Positions 8,007 to 18,568 of a stretch of 64,000 nt of DNA are shown one piece after another. A program made the translations under genes and the position numbers. Source of the DNA: an uncultured Lachnospiraceae bacterium (GTDB taxonomy: Bacteria > Bacillota > Clostridia > Lachnospirales > Lachnospiraceae); the NCBI GenBank assembly GCA_951802115.1, contig CATOPL010000005.1:109876-173875 (forward strand), written 5' to 3'. How positions within the stretch are numbered: the stretch's first letter is position 1; each line of letters starts with the position of its first letter. The notes beneath the pieces are model-generated. The model was not told where the DNA came from, searched no databases, and saw nothing but the letters and a program-made list of their open reading frames with translations.

Positions 8007-9689
8007 ATGGAAAAAACATGGTGGAAAGAGAGCGTTGTCTATCAGATCTATCCCCGAAGCTTCAACGACAGCAACGGAGACGGCATCGGAGATCTAAACG
8101 GTATCACAGAGAAGATGGACTATCTGAAAGAACTGGGGATCGACGTTATCTGGCTCTCCCCGGTATATGAGTCTCCCAACGACGACAACGGCTATGACAT
8201 CAGTAATTATCAGGGAATCATGAAAGAATTTGGAACCATGGAGGACTTTGAGCGTATGCTCCTCTCAGCCCATAAGCGGGGAATCCGCATCGTCATGGAT
8301 CTGGTAGTCAACCACACTTCCGACGAACATTTCTGGTTTGTGGAGAGCAGGAAATCCAAAGAAAATCCGTACCGGGACTATTATATCTGGAAAGACGCTG
8401 TGGATGGGCACGAACCCAACAACTGGGGCTCCTGTTTTGGCGGTTCCGCCTGGAAATACGATGAAACCACCAATATGTATTTTCTGCACATGTTTTCACA
8501 AAAACAACCGGATCTGAACTGGGAAAATGAAACTGTCCGCCAGGAAGTATTTGATATGATGGACTGGTGGTGTCAGAAAGGAATCGACGGTTTTCGAATG
8601 GACGTAATCAGCATGATTTCCAAAGACCCTTCATATCCGGACGGCGTCTTAAAAGAAACCGGCTACGGTGATTATGGTCCCTATGTATGCAATGGTCCCC
8701 GGGTGCATGAATATCTGCAGGAAATGAATCAGAAAGTCCTCTCCCGCTACGATCTTCTGACCGTAGGCGAGTGCGCAGGTGTAACTGTGGAAGAGGCCAA
8801 ACGGTATGCGAATCTGGATGGTACAGAACTGAATATGGTCTTCCAGTTCGAGCACATGGACCTGGATGGGGGGGAGACCTTCAAATGGAACGACCGTAAA
8901 ATTGATCTTGTAGAATTGAAGCAGACCCTCAGCAAATGGCAGAAAGAGCTGTACGGAAAAGCCTGGAACAGCCTTTACTGGTGCAACCATGATCAGCCGC
9001 GAATCCTGTCAAGGCTCGGCAATGACAGCGACGCTTACCGGGAAATTTCCGCAAAAATGCTGGCGACCTGCCTTCATATGATGCAGGGTACGCCCTATAT
9101 TTACCAGGGAGAAGAACTGGGCATGACCAACGTGCCGTTCTCGTCTCTCAACGACTTTCGGGACATTGAGAGTATTAACGCTTACCATGAATATACTGAA
9201 AGCGGGCAGATAACACCAGACGATATGATGCGTTATCTGCGCTACAAGAGCCGGGACAATGCAAGAACACCCATGCAGTGGAACGCTAGACCAGGCGCCG
9301 GATTTACCAATGGAACACCCTGGATCATGATCAACCCGAATTATACGCAGATTAACGCGGAAGAGCAGACAGCGCGGAAAGACTCTGTCTTTCACTATTA
9401 TCAAAAGCTGATCCGTCTGCGCAAGTCCCATGAGATTATCGTATATGGTTCTTATGAACTCCTGCTGCCGGATGACCCGGATCTTTATATTTATACCCGG
9501 GAACTGAACAGCGAAAAGCTTCTGATTATCTGTAACTTTACAGAAGCAGAGAAAGAGTTCTCGCTTCCGGAAGGCTGGCTGCCGGAAAAAATGGAACATT
9601 TGATCGGCAATTACTGCCGGACTGCAGCCCAAAAGACCATGACGCTCATGCCTTATGAAACACTTGTCTACTGCATGACTGCAAATTAA
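8007..9689 (+). CDS. malL: Alpha-glucosidase, GH13 (oligo-1,6-glucosidase-like)
   Basis: WWKESVVYQIYPRSFNDSNGDGIGDLNGI, DLVVNHTSDEH, GFRMDVI, TVGEC and NHDQPR GH13 motifs. Confidence 0.9.
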   Translation: MEKTWWKESVVYQIYPRSFNDSNGDGIGDLNGITEKMDYLKELGIDVIWLSPVYESPNDDNGYDISNYQGIMKEFGTMEDFERMLLSAHKRGIRIVMDLVVNHTSDEHFWFVESRKSKENPYRDYYIWKDAVDGHEPNNWGSCFGGSAWKYDETTNMYFLHMFSQKQPDLNWENETVRQEVFDMMDWWCQKGIDGFRMDVISMISKDPSYPDGVLKETGYGDYGPYVCNGPRVHEYLQEMNQKVLSRYDLLTVGECAGVTVEEAKRYANLDGTELNMVFQFEHMDLDGGETFKWNDRKIDLVELKQTLSKWQKELYGKAWNSLYWCNHDQPRILSRLGNDSDAYREISAKMLATCLHMMQGTPYIYQGEELGMTNVPFSSLNDFRDIESINAYHEYTESGQITPDDMMRYLRYKSRDNARTPMQWNARPGAGFTNGTPWIMINPNYTQINAEEQTARKDSVFHYYQKLIRLRKSHEIIVYGSYELLLPDDPDLYIYTRELNSEKLLIICNFTEAEKEFSLPEGWLPEKMEHLIGNYCRTAAQKTMTLMPYETLVYCMTAN

Positions 9690-9791
9690 TACCATCATGT
9701 ATGATATGCCATAAAAATTAAAATCTGTGGTTTGCCGCCTTTTTTGATCAGCAATCCGGCAGCAAACCTCACAAATAAGGAGGAACCTCAC

Positions 9792-10544
9792 ATGTACAAG
9801 TTATGGGAAGCATTAAAAGAAGCCAGGAAATATCGCTGGGTGGAGCTCTCTCATCCGCTGAATAACGACAGCCCTTACTGGGCCGGCATTCCGGACGGTT
9901 CTGTAGAGCTTGGATCCGTCTGTTTTGACTGGGGCAACGAGATGCTTGACTGCCTGATTCAGACTTTTAAATTTCCCGGGCAATTTGGCACTCACATCGA
10001 TTTCCCCGGCCATTTTGTAAAAAACCGGGAATTATCCGAAAAATACGATGTCAAAGACCTGGTTTTTCCGCTTTGTGTTATTGATGTTTCAGAAAAAGTA
10101 AAAGCAAATCCCACTTATGTGGTTACGTCGAAAGACATCAAAGAATATGAAGAAAAATACGGATCAATCCCGGATGGCGCTTTCGTCGCACTGCGCACAG
10201 ACTGGTCAAAGAAATGGCCCGATATGGATGCACTCTCCGGTACTGACGCAGACGGCAAAGAGAACTTCCCCGGCTGGTCCATGGATGCCCTGAAATATAT
10301 CTACGAAGAGCGTCACGCTGCTGCCAACGGTCACGAAACTCTGGACACAGACGCCTCCGAAGAAGCCGCTGCTGCAGGCGATCTGGCATGCGAGCGGTAT
10401 GTACTGGATCAGGGGAAGCTGCAGGTGGAAGTATTAACCAATCTGGACCAGGTGGCTCCTGCCGGAGCCGTTATCATCGTATCCTATCCGCGAATCGACG
10501 GTGCAACGGGACTGCCGGCAAGAGTGTGGGCTATTACTGAATAA
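9792..10544 (+). CDS. Cyclase family protein (kynurenine formamidase-like)
   Basis: WVELSHPLNNDSPYW...FGTHIDFPGHF metal-binding motif of the PF04199-type cyclase family. Confidence 0.85.
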   Translation: MYKLWEALKEARKYRWVELSHPLNNDSPYWAGIPDGSVELGSVCFDWGNEMLDCLIQTFKFPGQFGTHIDFPGHFVKNRELSEKYDVKDLVFPLCVIDVSEKVKANPTYVVTSKDIKEYEEKYGSIPDGAFVALRTDWSKKWPDMDALSGTDADGKENFPGWSMDALKYIYEERHAAANGHETLDTDASEEAAAAGDLACERYVLDQGKLQVEVLTNLDQVAPAGAVIIVSYPRIDGATGLPARVWAITE

Positions 10545-10587
10545 CCCCCTTCAGGCAAACAATCCATTGAGTTCTCCGTGCACTGAT

Positions 10588-10634
10588 TTTGTCTGTCTCA
10601 GGCGGACTTAAATGTCCTCCATGAGACAGACAAA
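10588..10634. terminator. Bidirectional terminator hairpin
   Basis: Perfect 13-bp arms TTTGTCTGTCTCA / TGAGACAGACAAA between convergent genes. Confidence 0.75.
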
Positions 10635-10664
10635 GCCTGTTTTCTGATCATTGTCGGATAAATT

Positions 10665-11912
10665 TTATGGAACTGCTTCCTTTTCCAGAAGTTCCGCCCG
10701 CAGTTCATCCAGACTCATGTTGCCCGGAATCTGCTCATATCCGCCCACATCATAAGATGCACATTCTTCATCTGTGACTATGTTTTTGTCAATATAGCTG
10801 ACTCCATACACTCCCATTGACTCCTGTTCTTCTTCATCAAGAACCCCATTCCCATTTACATCATCAAAGTTAAAAGTCTCGATCTGCACCACGTTATCCA
10901 GCGTACACTGTTCGCTGATCTCCATATAAGTGGTATACAGAATCGCCCCTGCATAATCGGCATTGTAGTTCCTAATACTGTTCTTCTTTGGCGCATAGTC
11001 ATATCCGGAATTTCCCATGGCCCCGTATGCCCAATGATCCATCAGCGTATATGCAGTACCATCTCTGTATGTATACAGACTTGTATAATAGCCGTTCACA
11101 CCTGCTGCCAGCTCCGGAACATCGTCCCCATCCACGTAGATCAGATTATAGGTAATATCTTCCGTACTCTCCAGTTCCGCCAGCATACCTACTGCCTCAT
11201 AGGCTTCCTGGTAGCCGGAAAATTCTCCGTTTTTTCTTCCGCCCGCCAAAAGCTCTTTTACCGCAGGAATTGTAAGTGTATCTGTCAGGCTGGTGATCTT
11301 TTCCGACAGCTGCTCCTGAATTATAAAATATTTCTCGTATTCGTTTCCTTTGGAAGCAAAACCGTAATATACAGCTGCAAAACATGTACCGCCATATGTC
11401 TCAATCAGAACAATATCTGTATTCCCGTCATAATTGACGTCAAAAAAAGAAACCGCATCCAGACTGTTAAACGATTCATCCGCAAGTCTCTCCGGAACAT
11501 AGCCTGCGATCTCTGTAAGCACTTTCCCATCCTGAACAATCTGCATGCGAAATCCTTCATCTCCGGACGGCATAAATGGCACAAAACAGACTTTTCCGCT
11601 GTATTCGCTCAGCTCCATCTCAAATGTCTGTTCCGGGATACAGTATTCTCCAAACTGTTCTTTCCACGGATACTCCGCTTGCAAAGAAGCCTCTGTCTTC
11701 GTATCTGAAACTGTCTCATGTTCTGCCGCGCGATCTGCAGAACTGACTTTTGCTTCTTTGTCAGAATTATCTTCTTCTGTTTCCGCTTCTTTGGCCTCTG
11801 TTTCCTGGACTGAATTACTTTCTGCACTCCCTGCCTCCTGTTCCTGCCCGCATGCAGACAGTATACCGGCAAAAAGCAACACCAGTATAAAAGCTCCTGT
11901 TCTTCGCATCAT
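10665..11912 (-). CDS. Lipoprotein with EF-hand/dockerin-like Ca-binding segments
   Basis: Lipobox LLFAGILSAC, acidic/Ser-rich linker, FDDVNGNGVLDEEEQ and VNYDGNTDIVLIE motifs. Confidence 0.75.
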   Translation of the reverse strand: MMRRTGAFILVLLFAGILSACGQEQEAGSAESNSVQETEAKEAETEEDNSDKEAKVSSADRAAEHETVSDTKTEASLQAEYPWKEQFGEYCIPEQTFEMELSEYSGKVCFVPFMPSGDEGFRMQIVQDGKVLTEIAGYVPERLADESFNSLDAVSFFDVNYDGNTDIVLIETYGGTCFAAVYYGFASKGNEYEKYFIIQEQLSEKITSLTDTLTIPAVKELLAGGRKNGEFSGYQEAYEAVGMLAELESTEDITYNLIYVDGDDVPELAAGVNGYYTSLYTYRDGTAYTLMDHWAYGAMGNSGYDYAPKKNSIRNYNADYAGAILYTTYMEISEQCTLDNVVQIETFNFDDVNGNGVLDEEEQESMGVYGVSYIDKNIVTDEECASYDVGGYEQIPGNMSLDELRAELLEKEAVP

Positions 11913-12057
11913 CCTATACCTCCATCTTTTAATATGCTATTCACAGTATAACGGATTTTATCGCCTGTTACAATTTTGAATTACCGGTCCTATCTGCACG
12001 CTTGCATTACAAAAAAAGATTTTATATAATAAAAAACATAACCATGAGGAGTTTCTT

Positions 12058-12435
12058 ATGAATACAGACATCATTTCATTTTTTGACCATCATATGGATG
12101 CACTGCCGTTGTATCAAATATTAGAGCAGAAAATAACGGCAGAGATCGAAAATGTACAGATTAAAGTACAGAAAAGCCAGATCTCTTTTTACAACCGTCA
12201 TCTCTTTGCCTGTGTATCTCTCAAAAGGATTCGAAAAAAGAAGAACTGTCCGGCAAATTACATTGTAGTAACGCTTGGTTTGGACCATCGGCTAGACTCC
12301 CCGCGGATCGAGATTTCAACAGAACCTTATCCTGGCCGCTGGACACATCATCTGCTCCTTTCAGATGCTGCAGAAATTGACGAAGAGCTGATTTCGTGGG
12401 TGAAAAAAGCCGCCGCCTTTTCAGACAGGAAATAA
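12058..12435 (+). CDS. DUF5655-like domain protein
   Basis: PGRWTHHLLLSDAAEIDEELISWVKKAA C-terminal pattern; small soluble protein. Confidence 0.6.
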   Translation: MNTDIISFFDHHMDALPLYQILEQKITAEIENVQIKVQKSQISFYNRHLFACVSLKRIRKKKNCPANYIVVTLGLDHRLDSPRIEISTEPYPGRWTHHLLLSDAAEIDEELISWVKKAAAFSDRK

Positions 12436-12539
12436 AAAACCCTGAAAAAATGTTCTGCCAGCGTATCAACTGCCGGACAAATAAATAAACCTGATAAAAT
12501 TTTTATTGCTGCACGCAATGCGGGAAATGGAGAATAGAT

Positions 12540-12902
12540 ATGAAAAACGAAAAAGTATATGCCATGGGTTTTGATAAAATCTATCCGCTTCTGACTGCCA
12601 AAGCCGAAAAGAAAGGCCGGACGCGTGAAGAAGTAGATCGTCTTATCTGCTGGCTGACCGGCTATACTGCAGATGATATCAAACAAGCTGTTGTTCATTC
12701 TGTATCATACGGAGATTTCTTTTTAAATGCTCCTGCACCGAATCCGGACCGAAGACTGATCAAAGGTTCCATCTGCGGCGTACGCATAGAAACGATCGAC
12801 GAACCGCTTATGCAGGAAATCCGCTATCTGGACAAGTTGGTCGATGAACTGGCCAGAGGAAAATCCATTAAGAAAATTCTGCACCGACAGGCAAAAACCT
12901 GA
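12540..12902 (+). CDS. DUF2200 family protein
   Basis: VYAMGFDKIYPLLTAKAEKKGRTREEVDRLICWLTGY typical N-terminus. Confidence 0.8.
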   Translation: MKNEKVYAMGFDKIYPLLTAKAEKKGRTREEVDRLICWLTGYTADDIKQAVVHSVSYGDFFLNAPAPNPDRRLIKGSICGVRIETIDEPLMQEIRYLDKLVDELARGKSIKKILHRQAKT

Positions 12903-12977
12903 ATCTGCATCAGAACGCAGATTTCTCCGTTTTCCGGATTTTTACATTGATGCAAAATTTTATAAAGGAGATCAAAT

Positions 12978-13838
12978 ATGTTAAGAGATCAGAAGATTCT
13001 TCCTCCGCCATGGATTGCATATCCGAAAATTGAACGGTATTCCATCGGGTGGAGAATGGGCTATGGTGAAAGTTTTATCTGCAGATGGAGCGCATGGTAC
13101 GATACGCTCGCGGAAGAAGACCGGCAAACCTACCAGAAACTTTTTCCGGAACCGATCACCTGGAAAGGATACTATAACCACGAGGATAACTGCAGCTGCT
13201 ACCAACATGGAGAGTATGTGATAGAACTCTGGAATGAGACAGGAACGCCCAAATATTCTGTGGAACAGCTTCGGGATACCTGTTCTGAAGGAGAAACGCG
13301 CCATTATATCCTGTTCTGGAAACCGGAACCTTCTCCTGATGGACAGCTCACTGAAAGCTGCCTTGGACAGTGGTGGAAATCTGATTTCTGGTCTGTCAAC
13401 CATACCTGCTGCTGTATGGAACAGTTTATGATGGCGAATAAAGCAGAATTGTTCGGTGACGAAGAGATCCGCAAACAGATTCTTGCGTGCACAGATCCAA
13501 AAACCATCAAAGCGCTGGGACGGAAGGTACAGAATTTTGATGAGCAGATTTGGAATGAAGTAAAATATTCTATCGTCCTTAATGGAAATTTTTTGAAATT
13601 CACACAGAATCCGCAACTTCGGGAGTATCTGCTGTCAACAGAGGACCGGGTTCTTGTAGAAGCAAGTCCCCTCGACAGTATCTGGGGAATCCGCATGGGC
13701 AAAACCAATGAACATGTTTTTAACCCTCTGAAATGGAAAGGGAAGAACCTGCTTGGATTTGCTCTGATGGAAGTGCGCGATGAAATCCGCCGGGTCTGGA
13801 AACACGCAGCGATGTGTGAGCCGCCCTCAGCAGAATAA
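12978..13838 (+). CDS. NADAR (YbiA-like) family protein with N-terminal extension
   Basis: C-terminal half MEQFMMANKAELFGDEEIRKQILACTDPKTIKALGRKVQNFDEQIWN...LEASP(L)DSIWGIRMG matches NADAR hallmarks. Confidence 0.85.
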   Translation: MLRDQKILPPPWIAYPKIERYSIGWRMGYGESFICRWSAWYDTLAEEDRQTYQKLFPEPITWKGYYNHEDNCSCYQHGEYVIELWNETGTPKYSVEQLRDTCSEGETRHYILFWKPEPSPDGQLTESCLGQWWKSDFWSVNHTCCCMEQFMMANKAELFGDEEIRKQILACTDPKTIKALGRKVQNFDEQIWNEVKYSIVLNGNFLKFTQNPQLREYLLSTEDRVLVEASPLDSIWGIRMGKTNEHVFNPLKWKGKNLLGFALMEVRDEIRRVWKHAAMCEPPSAE

Positions 13839-13890
13839 CAAACTTTTTTGCTTCTGCCGCGCATCATAACTCGCAGTAGACTTAACTTTT

Positions 13891-14529
13891 TCAAATACGC
13901 TCCAGCAGATCCGCAATCATGCAGCCCACTGTTTCATAGTGCACGAAATCTGTTATACACTGATCCACCAGCACCTGCGCCTGTGCCGGAAAGTCTTCAT
14001 CCCGATCCCAGAATATCAGACGCAGGTGCAGCATCGGAAATACTTCAAACTCATAGGCCGCGTCTCCGGTCTTGAACTCTTTTCCGCCTGCTTCCAGACA
14101 GGCTTTTTTCAGCTCTTCCACTCTCCCTGCATAATTCTGTTCGAAAGGAGTAAGAAGCGGATCCTTAACCGCCGGATTCCTGCTGACGACTCCGTCAATC
14201 GTATGGCTCGGAACCCATTTTCCGGATACTGTCGGCAGATCCTTCGTAAAATGGAGCAAATGATATATGGACATTGATTCGTTAAAATAAAGACTTTCTG
14301 TCCATGTTTCATCCTCCTGTTTTTCCAGCATCCCATCCGCCAGACGCAGGCGGTAAGGACGCCGGTAATAAGTCAGATACAGATATTCCGCATCGTATTC
14401 CAGGTGAAGAACCCCGGCTATTTTCACCGGATCATATCCGGTAAACTCATCCCGCCACTGTTTGCACACTACCTCATAATCTGAAAAAAGTACGCCTCTG
14501 CTCTGAAAGGCATGATAATTTACGCTCAT
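13891..14529 (-). CDS. DUF3786 domain protein
   Basis: YLTYYRRPYRLRLADG...LPTVSGKWVPSHTIDG...VFPMLHLRLIFWDRDEDFPAQAQVLVD. Confidence 0.8.
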   Translation of the reverse strand: MSVNYHAFQSRGVLFSDYEVVCKQWRDEFTGYDPVKIAGVLHLEYDAEYLYLTYYRRPYRLRLADGMLEKQEDETWTESLYFNESMSIYHLLHFTKDLPTVSGKWVPSHTIDGVVSRNPAVKDPLLTPFEQNYAGRVEELKKACLEAGGKEFKTGDAAYEFEVFPMLHLRLIFWDRDEDFPAQAQVLVDQCITDFVHYETVGCMIADLLERI

Positions 14530-14550
14530 GACAATCTCCTTTTTACTCCG

Positions 14551-14820
14551 CTACCACTTTTCTTTGAAATCCCGTTCTTCTTTGAGATCAATCTTCTCTT
14601 CATCCATACGTTTGATACAAATGAACTTCTGTTTGTACAGGTATAACAGCAAATTGTCAATCAGTTCCGCTTCCCCCTGCACCTCCATTTCCACACTGCT
14701 GTCATAACAGTTGCGCACCCAGCCGGTCAGTCCGATGAGCCGTGCCTTATAGGTAGCATGATACCGAAATCCCACGCCCTGTACTTTTCCGTAAAACCGG
14801 ATATGTTTTCGTATCAGCAT
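14551..14820 (-). CDS. Acylphosphatase
   Basis: FYGKVQGVGFRYHATYKARLIGLTGWVRNCYDSSVEMEVQGE. Confidence 0.92.
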   Translation of the reverse strand: MLIRKHIRFYGKVQGVGFRYHATYKARLIGLTGWVRNCYDSSVEMEVQGEAELIDNLLLYLYKQKFICIKRMDEEKIDLKEERDFKEKW

Positions 14821-14928
14821 AGTGTCTTCTCTCCTTATTCCTGTCTCCTGTCTGAATTTTCTTTTCTCCTACAGCATACCATTTATTTTTATTCTTAACA
14901 ATGATCCTGAGACGTTTCTTTTTGACAT

Positions 14929-15765
14929 TTAATCCGGAGAGTTTCTTTGACAGTCCGGACAGTATACGCTGCTGCGCCCACCGATAACCATACGGCACAG
15001 TGTGGTTTTACAGACCGGGCAGGGAGCCCCTTCATGTCCGTAAACCTGCAAAAACGGCGTATTGCGGTAATCCTGCCCCTTGGTTTCCAGATATTCTTCC
15101 GGAGATATTTCATTTTTTTCGATAAAATAAGAGAGACGTTCCGGAATCACCTCTGCCAGCCGTTCCCACTCTCTGCGTTTCAGGCTTCTGGCCGGACGCG
15201 CCGGGTAAATTCCCGCCGTAAATAAGATCTCATCCGAATAAATATTACCGATGCCTGCAACAAAACGCTGATCCAGCAGACATTCTTTCATAGTTTTTCT
15301 GCGTTTTCCAAGATGATCGCTCAAATATCCGGCAGTTACGCCTGTATCGAACGGCTCTACGCCCAGTTTATGGATTCCACTGTATGTATCGTCTTCATCT
15401 TTTTGCAGCAGCCAGAAACGGCCGAAACGGCGTGTGTCGGAAAACCGCAGCTCTTTGCCGTTGCTCAGCTGAACAATCACATGCGTATGCTTTTCCTGAG
15501 GCTCATCCGCAGCCGTAAGAAGCAGGCAGCCTGTCATGCGCAGATGTAATATTATACGGTCACCGCCGGCCAGCAAAAATATGATAAATTTTCCTCTGCG
15601 CATCATACGATCGATTTTCTGACCAATCAGCAGTCTGCAAAATTCATCCGCTGCCGGATGAGCAGCGACTTCCGCGCGGTTTATGATTACGTTATGAATC
15701 GTAAGTCCGCACAGCTGCGGTTCCATAACTCTTTTTATCGTCTCTACTTCCGGCAGTTCAGGCAT
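14929..15765 (-). CDS. mutM: Formamidopyrimidine-DNA glycosylase
   Basis: MPELPEVETIKR N-terminus and C-terminal zinc finger CPVCKTTLCRMVIGGRSSVYCPDCQ. Confidence 0.97.
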   Translation of the reverse strand: MPELPEVETIKRVMEPQLCGLTIHNVIINRAEVAAHPAADEFCRLLIGQKIDRMMRRGKFIIFLLAGGDRIILHLRMTGCLLLTAADEPQEKHTHVIVQLSNGKELRFSDTRRFGRFWLLQKDEDDTYSGIHKLGVEPFDTGVTAGYLSDHLGKRRKTMKECLLDQRFVAGIGNIYSDEILFTAGIYPARPARSLKRREWERLAEVIPERLSYFIEKNEISPEEYLETKGQDYRNTPFLQVYGHEGAPCPVCKTTLCRMVIGGRSSVYCPDCQRNSPD

Positions 15766-15793
15766 GGTAAATTCCTTCCTTTCTCAGGCAACA

Positions 15794-16501
15794 TTACATC
15801 AAATCATTTGTTTCCACTCTGTAAACAGACAGAAATGCGAAAATCAGTGAAATTACAGTTAAAATCACAGGAAAAACAACATTACCCGCCATGGTAAAAT
15901 CACCAATATTAGCCTCCGTTAAAAGTATCAGCAGAAAAGAAGCAACAATAGTTGCTTTTGACGATTTCATCGCCATACCGATAAAGAGGGCAATAAAGCT
16001 CATTGTAATCACCACTGCCGATTTTATAATCAGCTGTATATAAAATCCTGCACCTGTCATGTCAAAGTCCAGCGGAAAGGAGGATACCATAAAACAGGAA
16101 CCCGCTAAAACACATCCGTAGATCAGCAGCTTTGTCAGAACCAGAGCTGTAAAATTAAATACCCAGACTGCCAGCATCTGAGACGCAAGAATCTTCTGAC
16201 GTTTAATCGGATAAGAAAACATCAGATTCATGGTCCTGTTCTTGTACGCGCTGACGATAAAAGACGAAAGCATCACTGAAGTAAAGACCAGAAAAGACAT
16301 ACTTGTAAACAGTTCAACCGGAGCGGATATGGTTCCATTTCCGGGAGCGGCATCCGGCACGCCGGTCTCCGGATCATTCGCAATCCCAAGATAAGCCAGC
16401 GCAAACATGAACAAACAGAGAATAACTGCCAGTATTACCGCATTTCTCATATATTTCCTGACATTATTTTTTTCCCATTCCAGTTTCATCAGTTTTAACA
16501 T
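15794..16501 (-). CDS. ABC-2 type transporter permease
   Basis: Six hydrophobic segments; adjacent to the ATPase gene. Confidence 0.85.
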   Translation of the reverse strand: MLKLMKLEWEKNNVRKYMRNAVILAVILCLFMFALAYLGIANDPETGVPDAAPGNGTISAPVELFTSMSFLVFTSVMLSSFIVSAYKNRTMNLMFSYPIKRQKILASQMLAVWVFNFTALVLTKLLIYGCVLAGSCFMVSSFPLDFDMTGAGFYIQLIIKSAVVITMSFIALFIGMAMKSSKATIVASFLLILLTEANIGDFTMAGNVVFPVILTVISLIFAFLSVYRVETNDLM

Positions 16502-17418
16502 TATGCTCTCACCTCCGCAGTTAATTTCAGAAAATAATCTTCCAGTGTTTCTGCTTGTTTGCCCAAAGCCGTTACCGGAACACCGTTTAATGCCAGTACT
16601 TTGGACAAATCCTCCGTTGAAACCCTGCTGTCATAAATACGAATCTGTCCGTCTTCCATTATTTTAAAATTGGTAAGCCCAAACTTTTCAGAAAGCACCC
16701 AGGCCGCCTTCTTCCGGTCTCCTACGGACAATTCAATGCAAGCCAGACTCATCTGCCTGATCTCCTCCATACGGATCTCTTTTCTCATTCTGCCGTGGTG
16801 GATCACACCTACTGTATCTGCAATACTCTCAACTTCTGAAAGAATATGGGTGGAAATCATAATCGTGATTCCGTACTCTTTGCAAAGCGTCTTCAGCAAA
16901 TCGCGAATCTGCTTCATGCCTGCAGGATCCAGTCCGTTTGTAGGCTCGTCAAGCACAAGCAGTTCCGGCCTGCAGAGGATCGCCCGCGCAATCCCAAGAC
17001 GCTCCTTCATACCCAGAGAATAGTTTTTTACCGGCTTTCCCGCGGCCTCAGTCAATCCCAGCAAATCCAGAGTGTTCTCAATACTTCCATGATGATAGTA
17101 TCCCATATACTCAGTATGGAGTTTCAGGTTCTCATAACCGCTCATGTGATCATAAAAGGTAGGAAATTCAATAATGCTTCCCATCCTCTTCAACACTCCG
17201 TAAGACTGCGGCGTCAGTCTCTCTCCAAAAATTTCAATGCTTCCTTCCGTTGGTTTCCAGAGATTTGTAATCATTTTCATCACGGTTGTTTTGCCCGCTC
17301 CATTGGGACCGAGAAATCCATAGATTTCTCCTTTTCTGACGTGAAGACTGACATCTTTTACAAGTTCTTTTCCGCCAATGATTTTTGACAGATGATTTGT
17401 CTGCAGTATATACGCCAT
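16501..17418 (-). CDS. ABC transporter ATP-binding protein (BcrA-like)
   Basis: Walker A GPNGAGKTT, signature YSLGMKERLGIARA, Walker B LLVLDEPTNGLDPAG. Confidence 0.95.
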   Translation of the reverse strand: MAYILQTNHLSKIIGGKELVKDVSLHVRKGEIYGFLGPNGAGKTTVMKMITNLWKPTEGSIEIFGERLTPQSYGVLKRMGSIIEFPTFYDHMSGYENLKLHTEYMGYYHHGSIENTLDLLGLTEAAGKPVKNYSLGMKERLGIARAILCRPELLVLDEPTNGLDPAGMKQIRDLLKTLCKEYGITIMISTHILSEVESIADTVGVIHHGRMRKEIRMEEIRQMSLACIELSVGDRKKAAWVLSEKFGLTNFKIMEDGQIRIYDSRVSTEDLSKVLALNGVPVTALGKQAETLEDYFLKLTAEVRA

Positions 17419-17629
17419 GTTCCTTGCCTCCTTCTACATTCATATACTCTCGCAGTCACTTGAAGTACCTTTGAGTAATATCATTGTAGCAGACAGTATT
17501 TTCAAAGCTCTTGAATAAATCTTACAAATTCCTTTCGCGGCATTCTACAAACTGCAATAAGTGAACGTGAGACAAACATACTGCAAAATACGATGTACAG
17601 ACAACGTAAAATTCTGTTCTCAGGCACTT

Positions 17630-18568
17630 CTATGACATCCTTTTAAGCCTGACTGTAAACGTAGTTTTTTCATGAGGAGTACTGTCCAGCGTAATATCTC
17701 CTCCCAGCTGCAGCGCCAGATTTTTCGCAATCGTAAGCCCCAGACCGTTCCCCTGTATCCTGCGGCTCCTCGAATCTTCCATGGTAAAAAGACGGTCAAA
17801 CACATATTCTGCAGACGATTTTTCGATTCCCTGTCCTTTGTCAATGACATCCACATATACATGTTTCTGGTCTGTTCTCAGAAATACCCCCAGATATTTT
17901 CCTTCAGATCCATATCGAATTACATTGGATACAAGATTGAACAAAATCCTCTGTATGGCTTCCTGATTGCCCTGCACATAAACCGTATGTTCCGGAAGTA
18001 CGATCTCTACCTGAAAATCCGCTTTCGACAGCAGTTCATAAAAGTCCAAAACACTTTCTCTGCAGCTTTCACAGATATCAATCCTGGAAAGCTCCAGATC
18101 CATATCTCCCGCCTCTATTTTTGCCAGTGTAAAGAACTGGTTAATCAACTCTATCACGCCTTGGGCTTTCTGTTCCGTCTTTGCCAGCATTTCCTGCGTG
18201 ACCCCTTTGTTCATCCGCATAATTTCCAGATATCCCAGCACAACCGTCATCGGTGTTTTCATATCGTGAGAAATATTGGACAGCATTTTTTTGGAAGCCA
18301 TTTCCGAACGACGATAATCCGCCTTAACTTTCAGCTGCTCCTCCAAAAGACGGTTGATTTGCGCTGCCAGTTCTTTCAGTTCTTCGTTTTCGGTAAAAAT
18401 CATGATCCTCTCGCTGCTGTTTGTATCCAGTATTTCCTTCAGCTTCCCGTGAATATTGTGTAAGCTTGTCTGCATACCGGTCCGAAAAGAAAATTGCTGA
18501 TACAGAATAATGCAGAGCATAAACAGTATGCAAAGACACAGAAAAAATATAATTGCAGTTTCACTCAT
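17630..18568 (-). CDS. Sensor histidine kinase
   Basis: NISHDMKTPMTVVLGY H-box, N-box NLVSNVIRYG, DKGQGI, GNGLGLTIAK. Confidence 0.95.
   Translation of the reverse strand: MSETAIIFFLCLCILFMLCIILYQQFSFRTGMQTSLHNIHGKLKEILDTNSSERIMIFTENEELKELAAQINRLLEEQLKVKADYRRSEMASKKMLSNISHDMKTPMTVVLGYLEIMRMNKGVTQEMLAKTEQKAQGVIELINQFFTLAKIEAGDMDLELSRIDICESCRESVLDFYELLSKADFQVEIVLPEHTVYVQGNQEAIQRILFNLVSNVIRYGSEGKYLGVFLRTDQKHVYVDVIDKGQGIEKSSAEYVFDRLFTMEDSRSRRIQGNGLGLTIAKNLALQLGGDITLDSTPHEKTTFTVRLKRMS

Noticed and set aside
9009-9791. 260-aa antisense ORF opposite the GH13 gene
   Set aside because: Overlaps a clear GH13 gene; no domain signature or credible SD.
11034-11708. 224-aa plus-strand ORF opposite the lipoprotein gene
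   Set aside because: Shadow of the lipoprotein coding sequence; composition typical of an antisense reading.
17672-18463. 263-aa plus-strand ORF opposite the histidine kinase
   Set aside because: Antisense shadow; the kinase motifs on the minus strand are unambiguous.
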